Of a stretch of DNA of 64,000 nucleotides, positions 45,247-53,705 are shown piece after piece (position 1 is the first letter of the stretch; each line of letters opens with the position of its first letter). The translations under genes and the position numbers were made by a program. Under the pieces are notes generated by a model, which did not search any database, was not told where the DNA came from, and was given only the letters and a program-made list of their open reading frames with translations. The stretch comes from Harenicola maris (lineage in GTDB: Bacteria > Pseudomonadota > Alphaproteobacteria > Rhodobacterales > Rhodobacteraceae): the NCBI GenBank assembly GCA_018524345.1, contig JADQAZ010000003.1:62001-126000 (forward strand), read 5' to 3'.

Positions 45247-46005
45247 ATGGAAAAGATAGCCTTTCTGGCCAGCAACGCGCCCGTGGCGCAGGATGCGCAG
45301 CGTCATTTGGCGGGGGAATATGGCAATGTTCCCGTCGCCGAGGCCGAGGTGATTGTGGCCCTTGGGGGCGATGGTTTCATGTTGCAGACTTTGCAGGAGA
45401 CTCAGGCCCTTGATACCCCTGTTTACGGGATGAATTGCGGCACCATCGGGTTCATGATGAACGAATACGCCGAGGCCGACCTTCCGGCGCGATTGGCGGC
45501 GGCGGCGGAGGAGGTTTTGTATCCGCTGGCGATGCGGGCGATCCGCGCCGATGGCACCACGCGCGATGCCTTGGCGATCAACGAGGTGTCCTTGTTGCGG
45601 CAGGGGCCGCAGGCGGCGAAGCTGCGGATTTCGGTGGATGGCAAGGTGCGGATGGAGGAATTGGTGTGCGACGGGGCCTTGGTATGCACCCCTGCGGGAT
45701 CGACCGCCTATAACTATTCCGCCCATGGGCCGATTTTGCCGATCGGGGCCGATGTGCTGGCCCTGACGGCCATGGCGGCCTTTCGGCCGCGGCGCTGGCG
45801 CGGGGCGCTTTTGCCGATTTCGGCGGAGGTGCGTATTGATGTGATGCAGCCGCAAAAGCGCCCTGTGCGGGCCGAGGCGGACAGCAATGCGGTGGATGAT
45901 GTGGTTTCTGTTATCATCCGGTCGGAGCCGAGCATTGCGCACCGGATTTTGTTTGATCCGGGGCACGGGCTTGAGGAGCGGTTGATCCGCGAGCAGTTTG
46001 TTTAG
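45247..46005 (+). CDS. nadK: NAD kinase
   Basis: The protein has 252 residues from the ATG at 45247 (GGGGAG upstream). GGDGFMLQ is the catalytic GGDG motif, NCGTIGFMMNE and PAGSTAYNYSAHGPILP follow as in all NAD kinases. It makes NADP from NAD and ATP. It is divergent from glyA, and the 187-bp gap holds both promoters. Confidence 0.97.
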   Translation: MEKIAFLASNAPVAQDAQRHLAGEYGNVPVAEAEVIVALGGDGFMLQTLQETQALDTPVYGMNCGTIGFMMNEYAEADLPARLAAAAEEVLYPLAMRAIRADGTTRDALAINEVSLLRQGPQAAKLRISVDGKVRMEELVCDGALVCTPAGSTAYNYSAHGPILPIGADVLALTAMAAFRPRRWRGALLPISAEVRIDVMQPQKRPVRAEADSNAVDDVVSVIIRSEPSIAHRILFDPGHGLEERLIREQFV

Positions 46006-46131
46006 CCTCGGGTGACGTGCCTGTCTGCAATCGACGTCATAACCATGGCGTGTAAGCCTGTGCAAAATAGTCGAAATCTTAGGTAATTTGGTGTAAGGGG
46101 TCTGCGGGGCCTAAACCAAGAGAGTATTTCG

Positions 46132-47166
46132 ATGTCCACCGTTACGCTTGAACTGCGCGGAGACCAGATCGGCACTTATACCAGTTTCTCCGGTTCGGGG
46201 AACAATGCGGATCGGGTTGTGACTGTAAACGGGGTGGAGGCGATTGGCTCGGCCTCGGAGATTTTCACCATCGTGGTGGAGCAGGTCAACGGCGGTGTGA
46301 CCGAGTTCCAGAACGGGCAATTCGTCACCATTTTCGATTCCAACGGCGATGTTGTGATGCCGCGCACTGTGGCCCAGCCCGATGTGGAGCAGGGCTTTGG
46401 TGCGGGCGACGAGCATATGTTGTTCAGCGGCCAGCGCTTCCTGATTGATCTGGGCGGGGTACCGGACGGGCCGAGCACCGTGACCTATGGCATTGATGAC
46501 GAGGTTGCGGGGCCAGAGGGCGACGATGACGGCAATCTGGATTTCACCGATTTCCCCTGTTTCGCGGCGGGCACCATGATCGACACGCCGGGCGGCGCGG
46601 TGGATGTGGCGGACCTGCGGATCGGGGATAGGGTTTTGACGCGCGATCACGGGGCGCAGCCGGTGCTTTGGGCCGGGCGGCGGGTGCTTGATCTCTCTGC
46701 CGATGTGGGGCCTGCGCGGCCTGTGGTTCTGGCGGCGGGGAGCATGGGGCGCGGGATGCCTCTGGCCGATACCGTGATGTCGCCCGATCACCGCGTGTTG
46801 CTGCGCGAGCCGATCTGCGAGGTGCTTTATGGCGAGGCCGAGGTTCTGGCCCCTGCGAAGGGGTTGATGGGCCTGCCCGGTGTGGGCGAGATGGATGTGC
46901 AAAGCGTGGATTACATCACCCTTTTGACCCCGCGCCATGAGGTGATCTTTGCCAATGGCCTGCCGGTGGAGACCCTGTATCCGGGGCCGGAGGCCCTGCA
47001 TCGATTGGGTGCCTTTGGCCGGGCCGCCGTATTGGCGGCGCTGCCGCGGCTGCGTCATGAGGATGTGCGGCAGGCCTATCCGGCGCTGTGCCGGATGCTG
47101 AACTTGCATGAGGCCCGCGCCTATGTGGCGGGGCATTCGGGCGCGCGGACCCTGCGCAGCGCCTGA
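46132..47166 (+). CDS. Hint-domain protein
   Basis: The protein has 344 residues. The first 140 residues are an acidic, Gly/Asp-rich beta domain (TLELRGDQIGTYTSFSG, GDDDGNLDF). CFAAGTMIDTPGGAV (from about residue 143) begins a Hint_2 domain (Hedgehog/intein fold) with LRIGDRVLTRDHG and MSPDHRVLL. The Cys and the His of SPDHR are the expected autoproteolysis residues. Such proteins are common in roseobacters and often exported without a Sec signal. Their substrate is unknown. It is monocistronic. Confidence 0.82.
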   Translation: MSTVTLELRGDQIGTYTSFSGSGNNADRVVTVNGVEAIGSASEIFTIVVEQVNGGVTEFQNGQFVTIFDSNGDVVMPRTVAQPDVEQGFGAGDEHMLFSGQRFLIDLGGVPDGPSTVTYGIDDEVAGPEGDDDGNLDFTDFPCFAAGTMIDTPGGAVDVADLRIGDRVLTRDHGAQPVLWAGRRVLDLSADVGPARPVVLAAGSMGRGMPLADTVMSPDHRVLLREPICEVLYGEAEVLAPAKGLMGLPGVGEMDVQSVDYITLLTPRHEVIFANGLPVETLYPGPEALHRLGAFGRAAVLAALPRLRHEDVRQAYPALCRMLNLHEARAYVAGHSGARTLRSA

Positions 47167-47221
47167 GCCGGGGGCGACATTTCAATTGCCCCTTGGGGCG
47201 ATTGGGCCTAGCCCTTGGGCC

Positions 47222-48217
47222 ATGACCTCTCCCGCCTCAACTCCCCCCGCCGCATCCAGACCGGCCGCGGCCATCGGGTTTATCCTTTTGGCTGTGAGTT
47301 GCATCTCGGTGAACGACATGCTGATCAAGCTGTTGTCGGGGGCCTATCCCCTGCATCAGATGGTCTTCCTGCGCTCTGCCATCGGGATCGTTTTCACGCT
47401 GGGGCTGGTGCAGGTGGAGGGCGGCTTTGGCATTTTGCGCACGCGGCGGCCTTGGCTGCATGTGATGCGGGGGGTGCTGCTTGTGACCTCCAACATGACC
47501 TATTTCACCGCGCTGGCGGTTTTGCCGCTGGCCGAGGCGACGGCGCTGTTTTTTGCTGCGCCTTTGATGATCACGCTGCTTTCGGTGCCCCTGTTGGGCG
47601 AGAGGGTCGGGGCGTTGCGCCTGTCGGCGGTGGCGGCGGGGTTTGTCGGGGTTTTGATCATGCTGCGCCCTTGGGAGGGGGCGGCGCGGGAGGTGCCGCT
47701 TTGGGTGCAGGCGCTGCCTTTGCTGGCGGCGCTGACCTATGCGCTGAACCAGATCATGACGCGCAAGCTGGGGGTGGCGAGCAAGGCCTCGGCCATGGCG
47801 GTGTATATCCAGCTGACGTTTATTGTGGTCTCTCTCGGGTTCTTTGTGGTGGCGGGGGACGGGCGTTTTGCCGAAGGGGCGCGGCATGAGAGCCTTGTGT
47901 TCCTGCTGCGCGCCTGGGTGATGCCGGAGGGGGGCGACAGGTGGCTGTTCCTGCTGCTGGGGGTGAATGCGACGGTGATCGGCTATTCCCTCGGGCAGGC
48001 CTATCGCCTTGCCGATGCGGGAACGGTGGCGCCCTTTGAGTATGTCGGCCTGCCCTTGGCGGTTGTCTGGGGCTTTGTCATCTGGGGAAGCCTGCCGGGG
48101 CCGAGCGTCTGGGCGGGTATCCTGTTGATCCTTGGCGGGGGGCTGATAGTCTTTCTGCGCGAGCAGCAAAAAGCGCGGGCGGTGAGCCGGCGCATCATGG
48201 GGCACCGAGATGGATAG
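47222..48217 (+). CDS. DMT-superfamily (EamA) transporter
   Basis: The protein has 331 residues from the ATG at 47222. About ten hydrophobic helices occur in two EamA halves (e.g. YFTALAVLPLAEATALFF and YRLADAGTVAPFEYVGLP). It exports an unknown small metabolite. It overlaps the following gene by 8 bp, so they are coexpressed. Confidence 0.9.
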   Translation: MTSPASTPPAASRPAAAIGFILLAVSCISVNDMLIKLLSGAYPLHQMVFLRSAIGIVFTLGLVQVEGGFGILRTRRPWLHVMRGVLLVTSNMTYFTALAVLPLAEATALFFAAPLMITLLSVPLLGERVGALRLSAVAAGFVGVLIMLRPWEGAAREVPLWVQALPLLAALTYALNQIMTRKLGVASKASAMAVYIQLTFIVVSLGFFVVAGDGRFAEGARHESLVFLLRAWVMPEGGDRWLFLLLGVNATVIGYSLGQAYRLADAGTVAPFEYVGLPLAVVWGFVIWGSLPGPSVWAGILLILGGGLIVFLREQQKARAVSRRIMGHRDG

Positions 48218-49361
48218 TTCGATCGTCACCCTGTCACCGGCCATTTTCGAACCGGACGGCCCAGTGCGGGGGTTACCGCCGGTGCAGCGCCGTTTGGGGG
48301 CGGATGTGCCGCCCAATTACGACCAATCCACCTTTATCTATCACGCCTTCTGGAAGGCGGGCCGGATCGAGGCGATCTGCCCCAAGCTCTATGATTTCGA
48401 GGGGCTTTTGCCGCAGATGCGCTTTGCCAGCGATCACGGCCCGCTGCCCGCGCCGCGGCTGCGGCGGCACCGGCGCCACGATGTGCTGCGCTTTGCCTGC
48501 CCGGAGCCGCCGGGGGTCCTGCATCTGTATCACGAGGCGCTGGACCTGCGGATCGAGGTGGCCGAGGCGGGGCAGCTGCCGGGCTTTGCCGGGCGCAATG
48601 CCATGGCGGCGCTGAACAAGGACAATCCCCTTGAGTGGATCGCCGATTGGGCGCAGTTCCATGTGCGCCAGCAGGGGCTGCAAAGCCTGCTGTTGTTCGA
48701 CAACGGCAGCCAGACCTATGCCCCCGAGGATATCATCGCGGCGCTGGAGCGCACGGGGCTGGCGCAGGCCAGCGTGGTGCGCCTGCCGTTTGCCTATGGG
48801 CCGATTTTCCCGAAAAAGCCGAGCCATGTGGGCAAGTTCCTGCAATCGGCGGCGCTCAATATCGCCAGCGGTGATTTCCTGAGCGGGGCGCGGGCGGTGT
48901 TGCTGGCCGATATTGACGAGCTGGTCTGGACCAAGGGCGGCAGCATCTTTGACAAGGCGGTGAACAGCCGCCTTGGCTATTGCCGCATTCCGGGCGATTG
49001 GCGCGGGGTGCATCCCGGGGCGACGCAGGATCCGGCGCGGCATAAGGACCATATTTTCCCGATCACCGGCGGCTCTGCGGTGCCGACGAAATACTGCGTT
49101 GTGCCGGGGGGGCGCCTTGGCTGGGCGCAATGGGATGTGCATGCCCTGCGCGGGGTGCCGCGACTTTCGCTGCATTTGAAACCCAAGGCGGATATGGGGT
49201 TCTGGCATTGCCGCCGGATCAACACGGGCTGGAAGATCAAGGGCGGGCGCGCCGAGGCGCCGATCGGCCCGAAGGACGATTTCACCGCGGCGCAGATGAC
49301 TGCCGTTTATGATGGCGCGCCGCCGGTAGAGGCCAGCGCGCCGGAGGGCGGGGCAGCCTGA
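48210..49361 (+). CDS. Glycosyltransferase family 2/92-like protein
   Basis: The protein has 383 residues. NPLEWIADWAQFHVRQQGLQ and LLLFDNGS, followed by LLADIDELVW (a DxD-type motif) and a late LHLKPKADMGFWHC, fit GT-A glycosyltransferases of the Glyco_tranf_2_4/GT92 group. No membrane helix. The last eight codons lie in the left arm of a perfect 26-bp inverted repeat. Acceptor unknown. The other glycosyltransferase-like gene in the window (2.2 kb) is a different protein with a similar active-site pattern. Confidence 0.75.
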   Translation: MDSSIVTLSPAIFEPDGPVRGLPPVQRRLGADVPPNYDQSTFIYHAFWKAGRIEAICPKLYDFEGLLPQMRFASDHGPLPAPRLRRHRRHDVLRFACPEPPGVLHLYHEALDLRIEVAEAGQLPGFAGRNAMAALNKDNPLEWIADWAQFHVRQQGLQSLLLFDNGSQTYAPEDIIAALERTGLAQASVVRLPFAYGPIFPKKPSHVGKFLQSAALNIASGDFLSGARAVLLADIDELVWTKGGSIFDKAVNSRLGYCRIPGDWRGVHPGATQDPARHKDHIFPITGGSAVPTKYCVVPGGRLGWAQWDVHALRGVPRLSLHLKPKADMGFWHCRRINTGWKIKGGRAEAPIGPKDDFTAAQMTAVYDGAPPVEASAPEGGAA

Positions 49362-49431
49362 GCCCACCCCGCAGGGGCGCGGCTCAGGCTGCCCCGCCCT
49401 CCGGCGGATCGCAGGCGCGAAGCGCCTGCGA
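49339..49431. repeat. Perfect 26-bp inverted repeat plus a second hairpin at a convergent gene end
   Basis: 49339-49364 is exactly complementary to 49381-49406 around a 16-base loop, and the left arm contains the glycosyltransferase stop codon. A 10-bp hairpin follows (TCGCAGGCGC / GCGCCTGCGA, 49409-49431). There is no T-run. The position between convergent genes suggests transcript end formation or a scar of a local inverted duplication. Confidence 0.8.
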
Positions 49432-49452
49432 AAGCCGAACCTTTGCGAGGGA

Positions 49453-51348
49453 TCAGGCCTTGCCCGCGTAGCCCATGGATTGCAGCGCCTCTTTGATCTC
49501 CGCCAGAATGGCGGGATCGTCGATGGTTGCGGGGGCTTTGTAGGGCTGGTCATCGGCGATCTTGACCATGATCCCCCGCAGGATTTTACCGGAGCGTGTC
49601 TTGGGCAGGCGTTGCACCACCGTGGCCAGTTTGAAGGCCGCGACGGGGCCGATCTGTTCGCGCACGCGTTTGACACATTCTGCGATGATCTCGCCCTCTG
49701 GCCGGTTCACGCCTGCGTTCAGGCAGAGCAGCCCGAGGGGCAGTTGCCCCTTGAGCTCATCTGCCACGCCGATCACCGCGCATTCGGCCACATCGGGGTG
49801 GCCGGCGAGCGCCTCCTCTATCGCGCCGGTCGAGAGGCGGTGCCCTGCGACGTTGATGACGTCATCGGTGCGGGCCATGATGTAGAGGTATCCGTCCTCG
49901 TCGATATAGCCCGCGTCGCCAGTCTCATAGTAGCCCGGGAAGGTGGCGAGGTAGCTTTTGATAAAGCGCTCCTCGGCGTTCCACAGCGTGGGCAGAGTGC
50001 CCGGCGGCAGGGGCAGTTTGATGGCGATGGCGCCAAGGTCGCCTGCGGGCAGGGGGGTGCCGTCCTCGCCCAGAATTTGCACGTCATAGCCGGGCATCGG
50101 CACCGTGGGGGAGCCGACCTTGACGGGGAGTTGCTCGATCCCGACGGGGTTGCAGACGATGGCGTAGCCGGTTTCGGTTTGCCACCAGTGGTCCAGCACC
50201 GGTTTGCCCAGCATGTCCTGCAGCCAGTGGATCGTGTCCGGATCGGCGCGTTCCCCTGCGAGGTAGACATAGCGCAGATGCGAGAGGTCGTAATTCTTGA
50301 CCAGATCGCCCTTCGGGTCCTGTTGTTTGACGGCGCGAAAGGCGGTGGGGGCGGTGAAAAAGCTCGCCACCTTATGTTCCGACATCACGCGCCAGAAGGT
50401 GCCTGCATCGGGGGTGCCGACGGGTTTGCCCTCGAACAGCACGGTGGTGTTGCCGTGGATCAGCGGGCCGTAGCAGATATAGGAATGGCCCACGACCCAG
50501 CCCACATCGGAGGCGGCCCAGAAGACCTCTCCCGGGTCCACGCCGTAGACGTTTTTCATCGTCCAGTTCAGGGCCACGAGGTGCCCCGCCGTATGGCGCA
50601 CCACGCCTTTGGGCGCGCCGGTGGTGCCGGAGGTATAGAGGATATAGGCGGGGTGGTTGCCGGAGACGGGCAGGCAATCGACAAGCTCTGCCCCCTCGAT
50701 AAAGTCATACCATTCATGGTCGCGCCCGGGGATCAGAGTGGCCTCGCAGTGGGAGCGTTGCAGGATGACGCAGAACTCGGGCTTATGCGCGGCCTGTTCG
50801 ATGGCATCGTCCAGCAGGGGTTTGTATTCCACGGTGCGCCCCGGCTCGATCCCGCAGGAGCCTGCGATGATCGCCTTGGGCGTGGCATCGTCGATCCGCA
50901 CCGCCAGTTCATGGGCCGCAAAGCCGCCGAAGACCACCGAATGCACCGCGCCGATACGGGCGCAGGCGAGCATGGCGACGAGGGCCTCGGGCACCATGGG
51001 CATATAGATGATGACGCGGTCGCCGGGTTCGACGCCTTGGCGCTTGAGCGCCCCGCCCATCAGGGCGCAGCGGTCGCGCAGTTCGGCGTAGGTGATGGTG
51101 GTTTTCTGCCCTGTGACCGGGCTGTCGTAGATGATGGCCGCTTGGGTGGCCCGCGCGCCATTGGCGTGGCGGTCAACGGCGTTCCAGCAGGTGTTCACCT
51201 GCGCATCGGCGAACCATTCGTAGAGCGGCGCGCCCTCGTCAAACAGGGCCTTGGAGGGGGGCGAGACCCAGTCGATCGCCTCTGCCTGTTTCATCCAATA
51301 GGCTTCTGGCGCGTCTTTCCACGCCTTATATTCTGTTTGATAGGTCAA
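49453..51348 (-). CDS. prpE: Propionyl-CoA synthetase PrpE
   Basis: The protein has 631 residues from a TTG at 51348 with GGAGG upstream. The frame is open to 51459, but that part is not family-like. Acyl-adenylate motifs are present: AYILYTSGTTGAPKGVVR, WWQTETGY, ETGDAGYID and the acylatable Lys in PKTRSGKILRG. The acetoacetyl/propionyl branch is favoured by the N-terminal YKAWKDAPEAYW pattern and the length, but acetyl-CoA synthetase activity is possible. No prpBCD genes are nearby. Confidence 0.88.
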   Translation of the reverse strand: MTYQTEYKAWKDAPEAYWMKQAEAIDWVSPPSKALFDEGAPLYEWFADAQVNTCWNAVDRHANGARATQAAIIYDSPVTGQKTTITYAELRDRCALMGGALKRQGVEPGDRVIIYMPMVPEALVAMLACARIGAVHSVVFGGFAAHELAVRIDDATPKAIIAGSCGIEPGRTVEYKPLLDDAIEQAAHKPEFCVILQRSHCEATLIPGRDHEWYDFIEGAELVDCLPVSGNHPAYILYTSGTTGAPKGVVRHTAGHLVALNWTMKNVYGVDPGEVFWAASDVGWVVGHSYICYGPLIHGNTTVLFEGKPVGTPDAGTFWRVMSEHKVASFFTAPTAFRAVKQQDPKGDLVKNYDLSHLRYVYLAGERADPDTIHWLQDMLGKPVLDHWWQTETGYAIVCNPVGIEQLPVKVGSPTVPMPGYDVQILGEDGTPLPAGDLGAIAIKLPLPPGTLPTLWNAEERFIKSYLATFPGYYETGDAGYIDEDGYLYIMARTDDVINVAGHRLSTGAIEEALAGHPDVAECAVIGVADELKGQLPLGLLCLNAGVNRPEGEIIAECVKRVREQIGPVAAFKLATVVQRLPKTRSGKILRGIMVKIADDQPYKAPATIDDPAILAEIKEALQSMGYAGKA

Positions 51349-51487
51349 CGTCGGCTCCTCCCCTGCGTTCGTCTCGCTGACCTTAATGTGCGAAATTTTG
51401 ACTTGGCAAGGTGTCAGAAGCCCGCGGTGCGCATTTGCCGCGCCCTGCGGTGCTTGCATGAGGCGGGATGCGGGATTAGGGCGGGGT

Positions 51488-51820
51488 ATGAGCGATGCTT
51501 TGCCCCCATGCCCCGAATGCGCCGGTGTCTATACCTATGAGATGGACGCCCTGTTGACCTGCCCTGAATGTGGGCATGAGTGGTCTGCCCTTGATGCGGC
51601 GGCGGATGCGGTGCGGGATTCTGTCGGCAACCTTTTGGAGGATGGTGACACGGTGACGGTGATCAAGGACCTGAAGCTGAAGGGCACCTCGCAGGTGGTC
51701 AAAGTGGGCACCAAGGTGCGCGGCATCCGGTTGGTGGACGGGGATCACGACATTGATTGCAAAGTGCCGGGTGTGGGCAAGATCGGGCTGAAGTCGCAGT
51801 TTGTGCGCAAGGTGACTTGA
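51488..51820 (+). CDS. yjdM: PhnA/YjdM-like zinc-ribbon protein
   Basis: The protein has 110 residues from the ATG at 51488. CPECAGVYTYEMDALLTCPECG is a four-Cys zinc ribbon, and the C-terminal barrel-like domain (DSVGNLLEDGDTVTVIKDLKLKG) matches the PhnA/YjdM family. Despite the old link with alkylphosphonate use, the role is not established. A short AAGCC/GGCTT hairpin follows at about 51856. Confidence 0.9.
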   Translation: MSDALPPCPECAGVYTYEMDALLTCPECGHEWSALDAAADAVRDSVGNLLEDGDTVTVIKDLKLKGTSQVVKVGTKVRGIRLVDGDHDIDCKVPGVGKIGLKSQFVRKVT

Positions 51821-51902
51821 GCGGCTGGCCTGTTTTGGGCGGGCGTCAGGGGTCTGAAGCCGTGGGGCTTTTACGGTGGTTTTCACGCAGGTTGTTTGAC
51901 GC

Positions 51903-51932
51903 TTGATCTTTGGCGAAAACTGCGCGTAACCT
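51903..51932 (+). promoter_or_regulatory. Possible promoter of the YD-protein/STAND operon
   Basis: TTGATC and TAACCT with an 18-bp spacer lie about 55 bp before the start of the YD protein, in a locally AT-rich stretch. The match is moderate. Confidence 0.25.
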
Positions 51933-51985
51933 AACGAATAGTAGCCATTTTCGCATTTCAGTTCGACATTATTCGGGGGAAGCCA

Positions 51986-53692
51986 ATGCCCAACCGACAG
52001 CTATTTTTGCGGCTCTCGCAGTGGAGCCGCCTCGGCCTTGTTGCCGCGGCCCTTTTGGCGGGCGGGTTTGGGGCAGGTCTGTCGCGGGCGGAGGTGAACC
52101 TTAAGAACGGCAATTTTTATATCACCTATACCGATCTTATTGTTCCCAATACCGAGTTCGCGATCAACAGAACCTATAATTCCAAGGCCAACAAATCGCA
52201 GATTTTCGGCTTTGGCTGGGGCTCGCCCTTTGACACTTCGCTTTCTGTGTCGGGAATCGGATCGGTTGTTGTGCATGAGAACGGCTCCGGTGCGCGGCGC
52301 ACCTATAACCCCTCTGACCTGCGCGGGAACGAGGTGCACCGGATTTTGGACGAGATGATCGGCGCGATGGAGGGGGCGGGGTGGCTGCGCTCTGACGCGC
52401 AAATTGGCAGCCTTCGCAGGTCACTGGCCACAGATGCGGAGCGGTTGAGCACGGTTCACACACAGCTTGTCAGTGCCAGCCTGATCCCGCGGCGCGAGGT
52501 GGCCATCGGGCAGCGGTTGACCTCTTCGCAGACGATCAACTCTGAGGTGATCCGCGAGGCGGTGGGGTTTTATCGCCGGGGCACCAATGGGCACGAGCGG
52601 TTTTCGCTGAACGGGGATCTGGTTGAGGAGTTTGATGCCTCTGGCAACGGCTTCCGCCTGCGGCGGAGCGTGGCGGGGAACCTGCGCGAGATCGTCTATT
52701 CCAACGGGACGCGGCTTGACGTGGAGACCGACACCGAGGGGCGCATTACGCGGATCAGCAATGGCGAGGCCACGGCGACATACGAATACGACGGCGATGG
52801 CAATTTGATCCGGGCGGTGAATATCGTCGGCACGGCCTTTGAGTATGAATACGACGAGAACCACAACATGCGGTTCATCCACTATGAGGACGGGCGGTCT
52901 CGGGAGATCGGCTATCACGAGGATACCCAGTTCGTCGCCTATGTCCGAAATGAGGACGGGCATTACACCACCTATGAGTACGGCAATAATCCCCTCACAG
53001 AGGAGGGCATCGTCGAGCATTACTATACGACGACGCGGGAGTTTGCCTCGCAGGATGCCGAGGCCCCGGCGCGCGAGACGACCGTAACTTACCGCATTGG
53101 CATTGATCAGTTTGGCCGCAGATACACGGCGGGCTATGCGCAGGAGGTCAACGGCGTTCTTTCGGAGACCCGCAATCATCCTTGCGGGAGCCCGATCCTG
53201 ATCCGCAGAGGGGATCAGGCGACGGAGTTTGATTACGACGACGAATGCCGCATGATCTTCAAGAAGACCGGGCGGGAGGAGATCCGCCTTGCCTATGATC
53301 CGCGCAGCCGGAAGATCTCTCAGGTCGTGACGAAAGACCTGCGCCGCGAGACCGAGGTGGTCAGCGATTTCGAATATGACATCAAGGGCAATTTGGTTCA
53401 TGCGCAGAACTCGCGCGAACAGAGTGCGCGGCTGACCTATAACACCAAGGGGCAGATTTCGCGGCTCTCCGATCAATCGGGGCGGGTGTTGCTGTTTACC
53501 TATGGCGCGGCGGGCAAGCCGACGCGGATCGAGATCGAGGGGCTGGCCGCGATTGATGTCACCTATGACAGCAGCGGCAATATCGACAAGGTCGATAGCC
53601 CCGACGGGCATCAGGCGGCCCTGCAGGTGACGCAGGCGTTTCAGGCGCTTTTGGCGCTGGTCAAACCGGCTGGCGTAGATTTCAACATGTGA
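51986..53692 (+). CDS. Exported YD/RHS-repeat-type protein
   Basis: The protein has 568 residues. A signal peptide ends near LSRAE (about 35). KNGNFYITYTDLIVPNTEF and INRTYNSKA ... FGFGWGSPF form the N-terminal region typical of RHS/YD proteins (DUF6531-like). An insert of about 80 mostly helical residues (110-190) follows. YD repeats run to the end (TYEYDGDGNLIRAVN, FEYEYDENHNMRF, EFDYDDECRM, LTYNTKGQISRLSD). The RHS autoproteolysis motif and a variable toxin tail are absent, so it is not an obvious polymorphic toxin. It is followed after 13 bp by the giant STAND gene and should be periplasmic or surface-exposed. Confidence 0.8.
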   Translation: MPNRQLFLRLSQWSRLGLVAAALLAGGFGAGLSRAEVNLKNGNFYITYTDLIVPNTEFAINRTYNSKANKSQIFGFGWGSPFDTSLSVSGIGSVVVHENGSGARRTYNPSDLRGNEVHRILDEMIGAMEGAGWLRSDAQIGSLRRSLATDAERLSTVHTQLVSASLIPRREVAIGQRLTSSQTINSEVIREAVGFYRRGTNGHERFSLNGDLVEEFDASGNGFRLRRSVAGNLREIVYSNGTRLDVETDTEGRITRISNGEATATYEYDGDGNLIRAVNIVGTAFEYEYDENHNMRFIHYEDGRSREIGYHEDTQFVAYVRNEDGHYTTYEYGNNPLTEEGIVEHYYTTTREFASQDAEAPARETTVTYRIGIDQFGRRYTAGYAQEVNGVLSETRNHPCGSPILIRRGDQATEFDYDDECRMIFKKTGREEIRLAYDPRSRKISQVVTKDLRRETEVVSDFEYDIKGNLVHAQNSREQSARLTYNTKGQISRLSDQSGRVLLFTYGAAGKPTRIEIEGLAAIDVTYDSSGNIDKVDSPDGHQAALQVTQAFQALLALVKPAGVDFNM

Positions 53693-53705
53693 CGGATCAG
53701 GTAAT

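Noticed and set aside
51986-53692. The YD-repeat protein as a polymorphic toxin with the next gene as immunity
   Set aside because: There is no toxin tail or cleavage motif, and the next gene is a 2077-residue NTPase, unlike any immunity protein.
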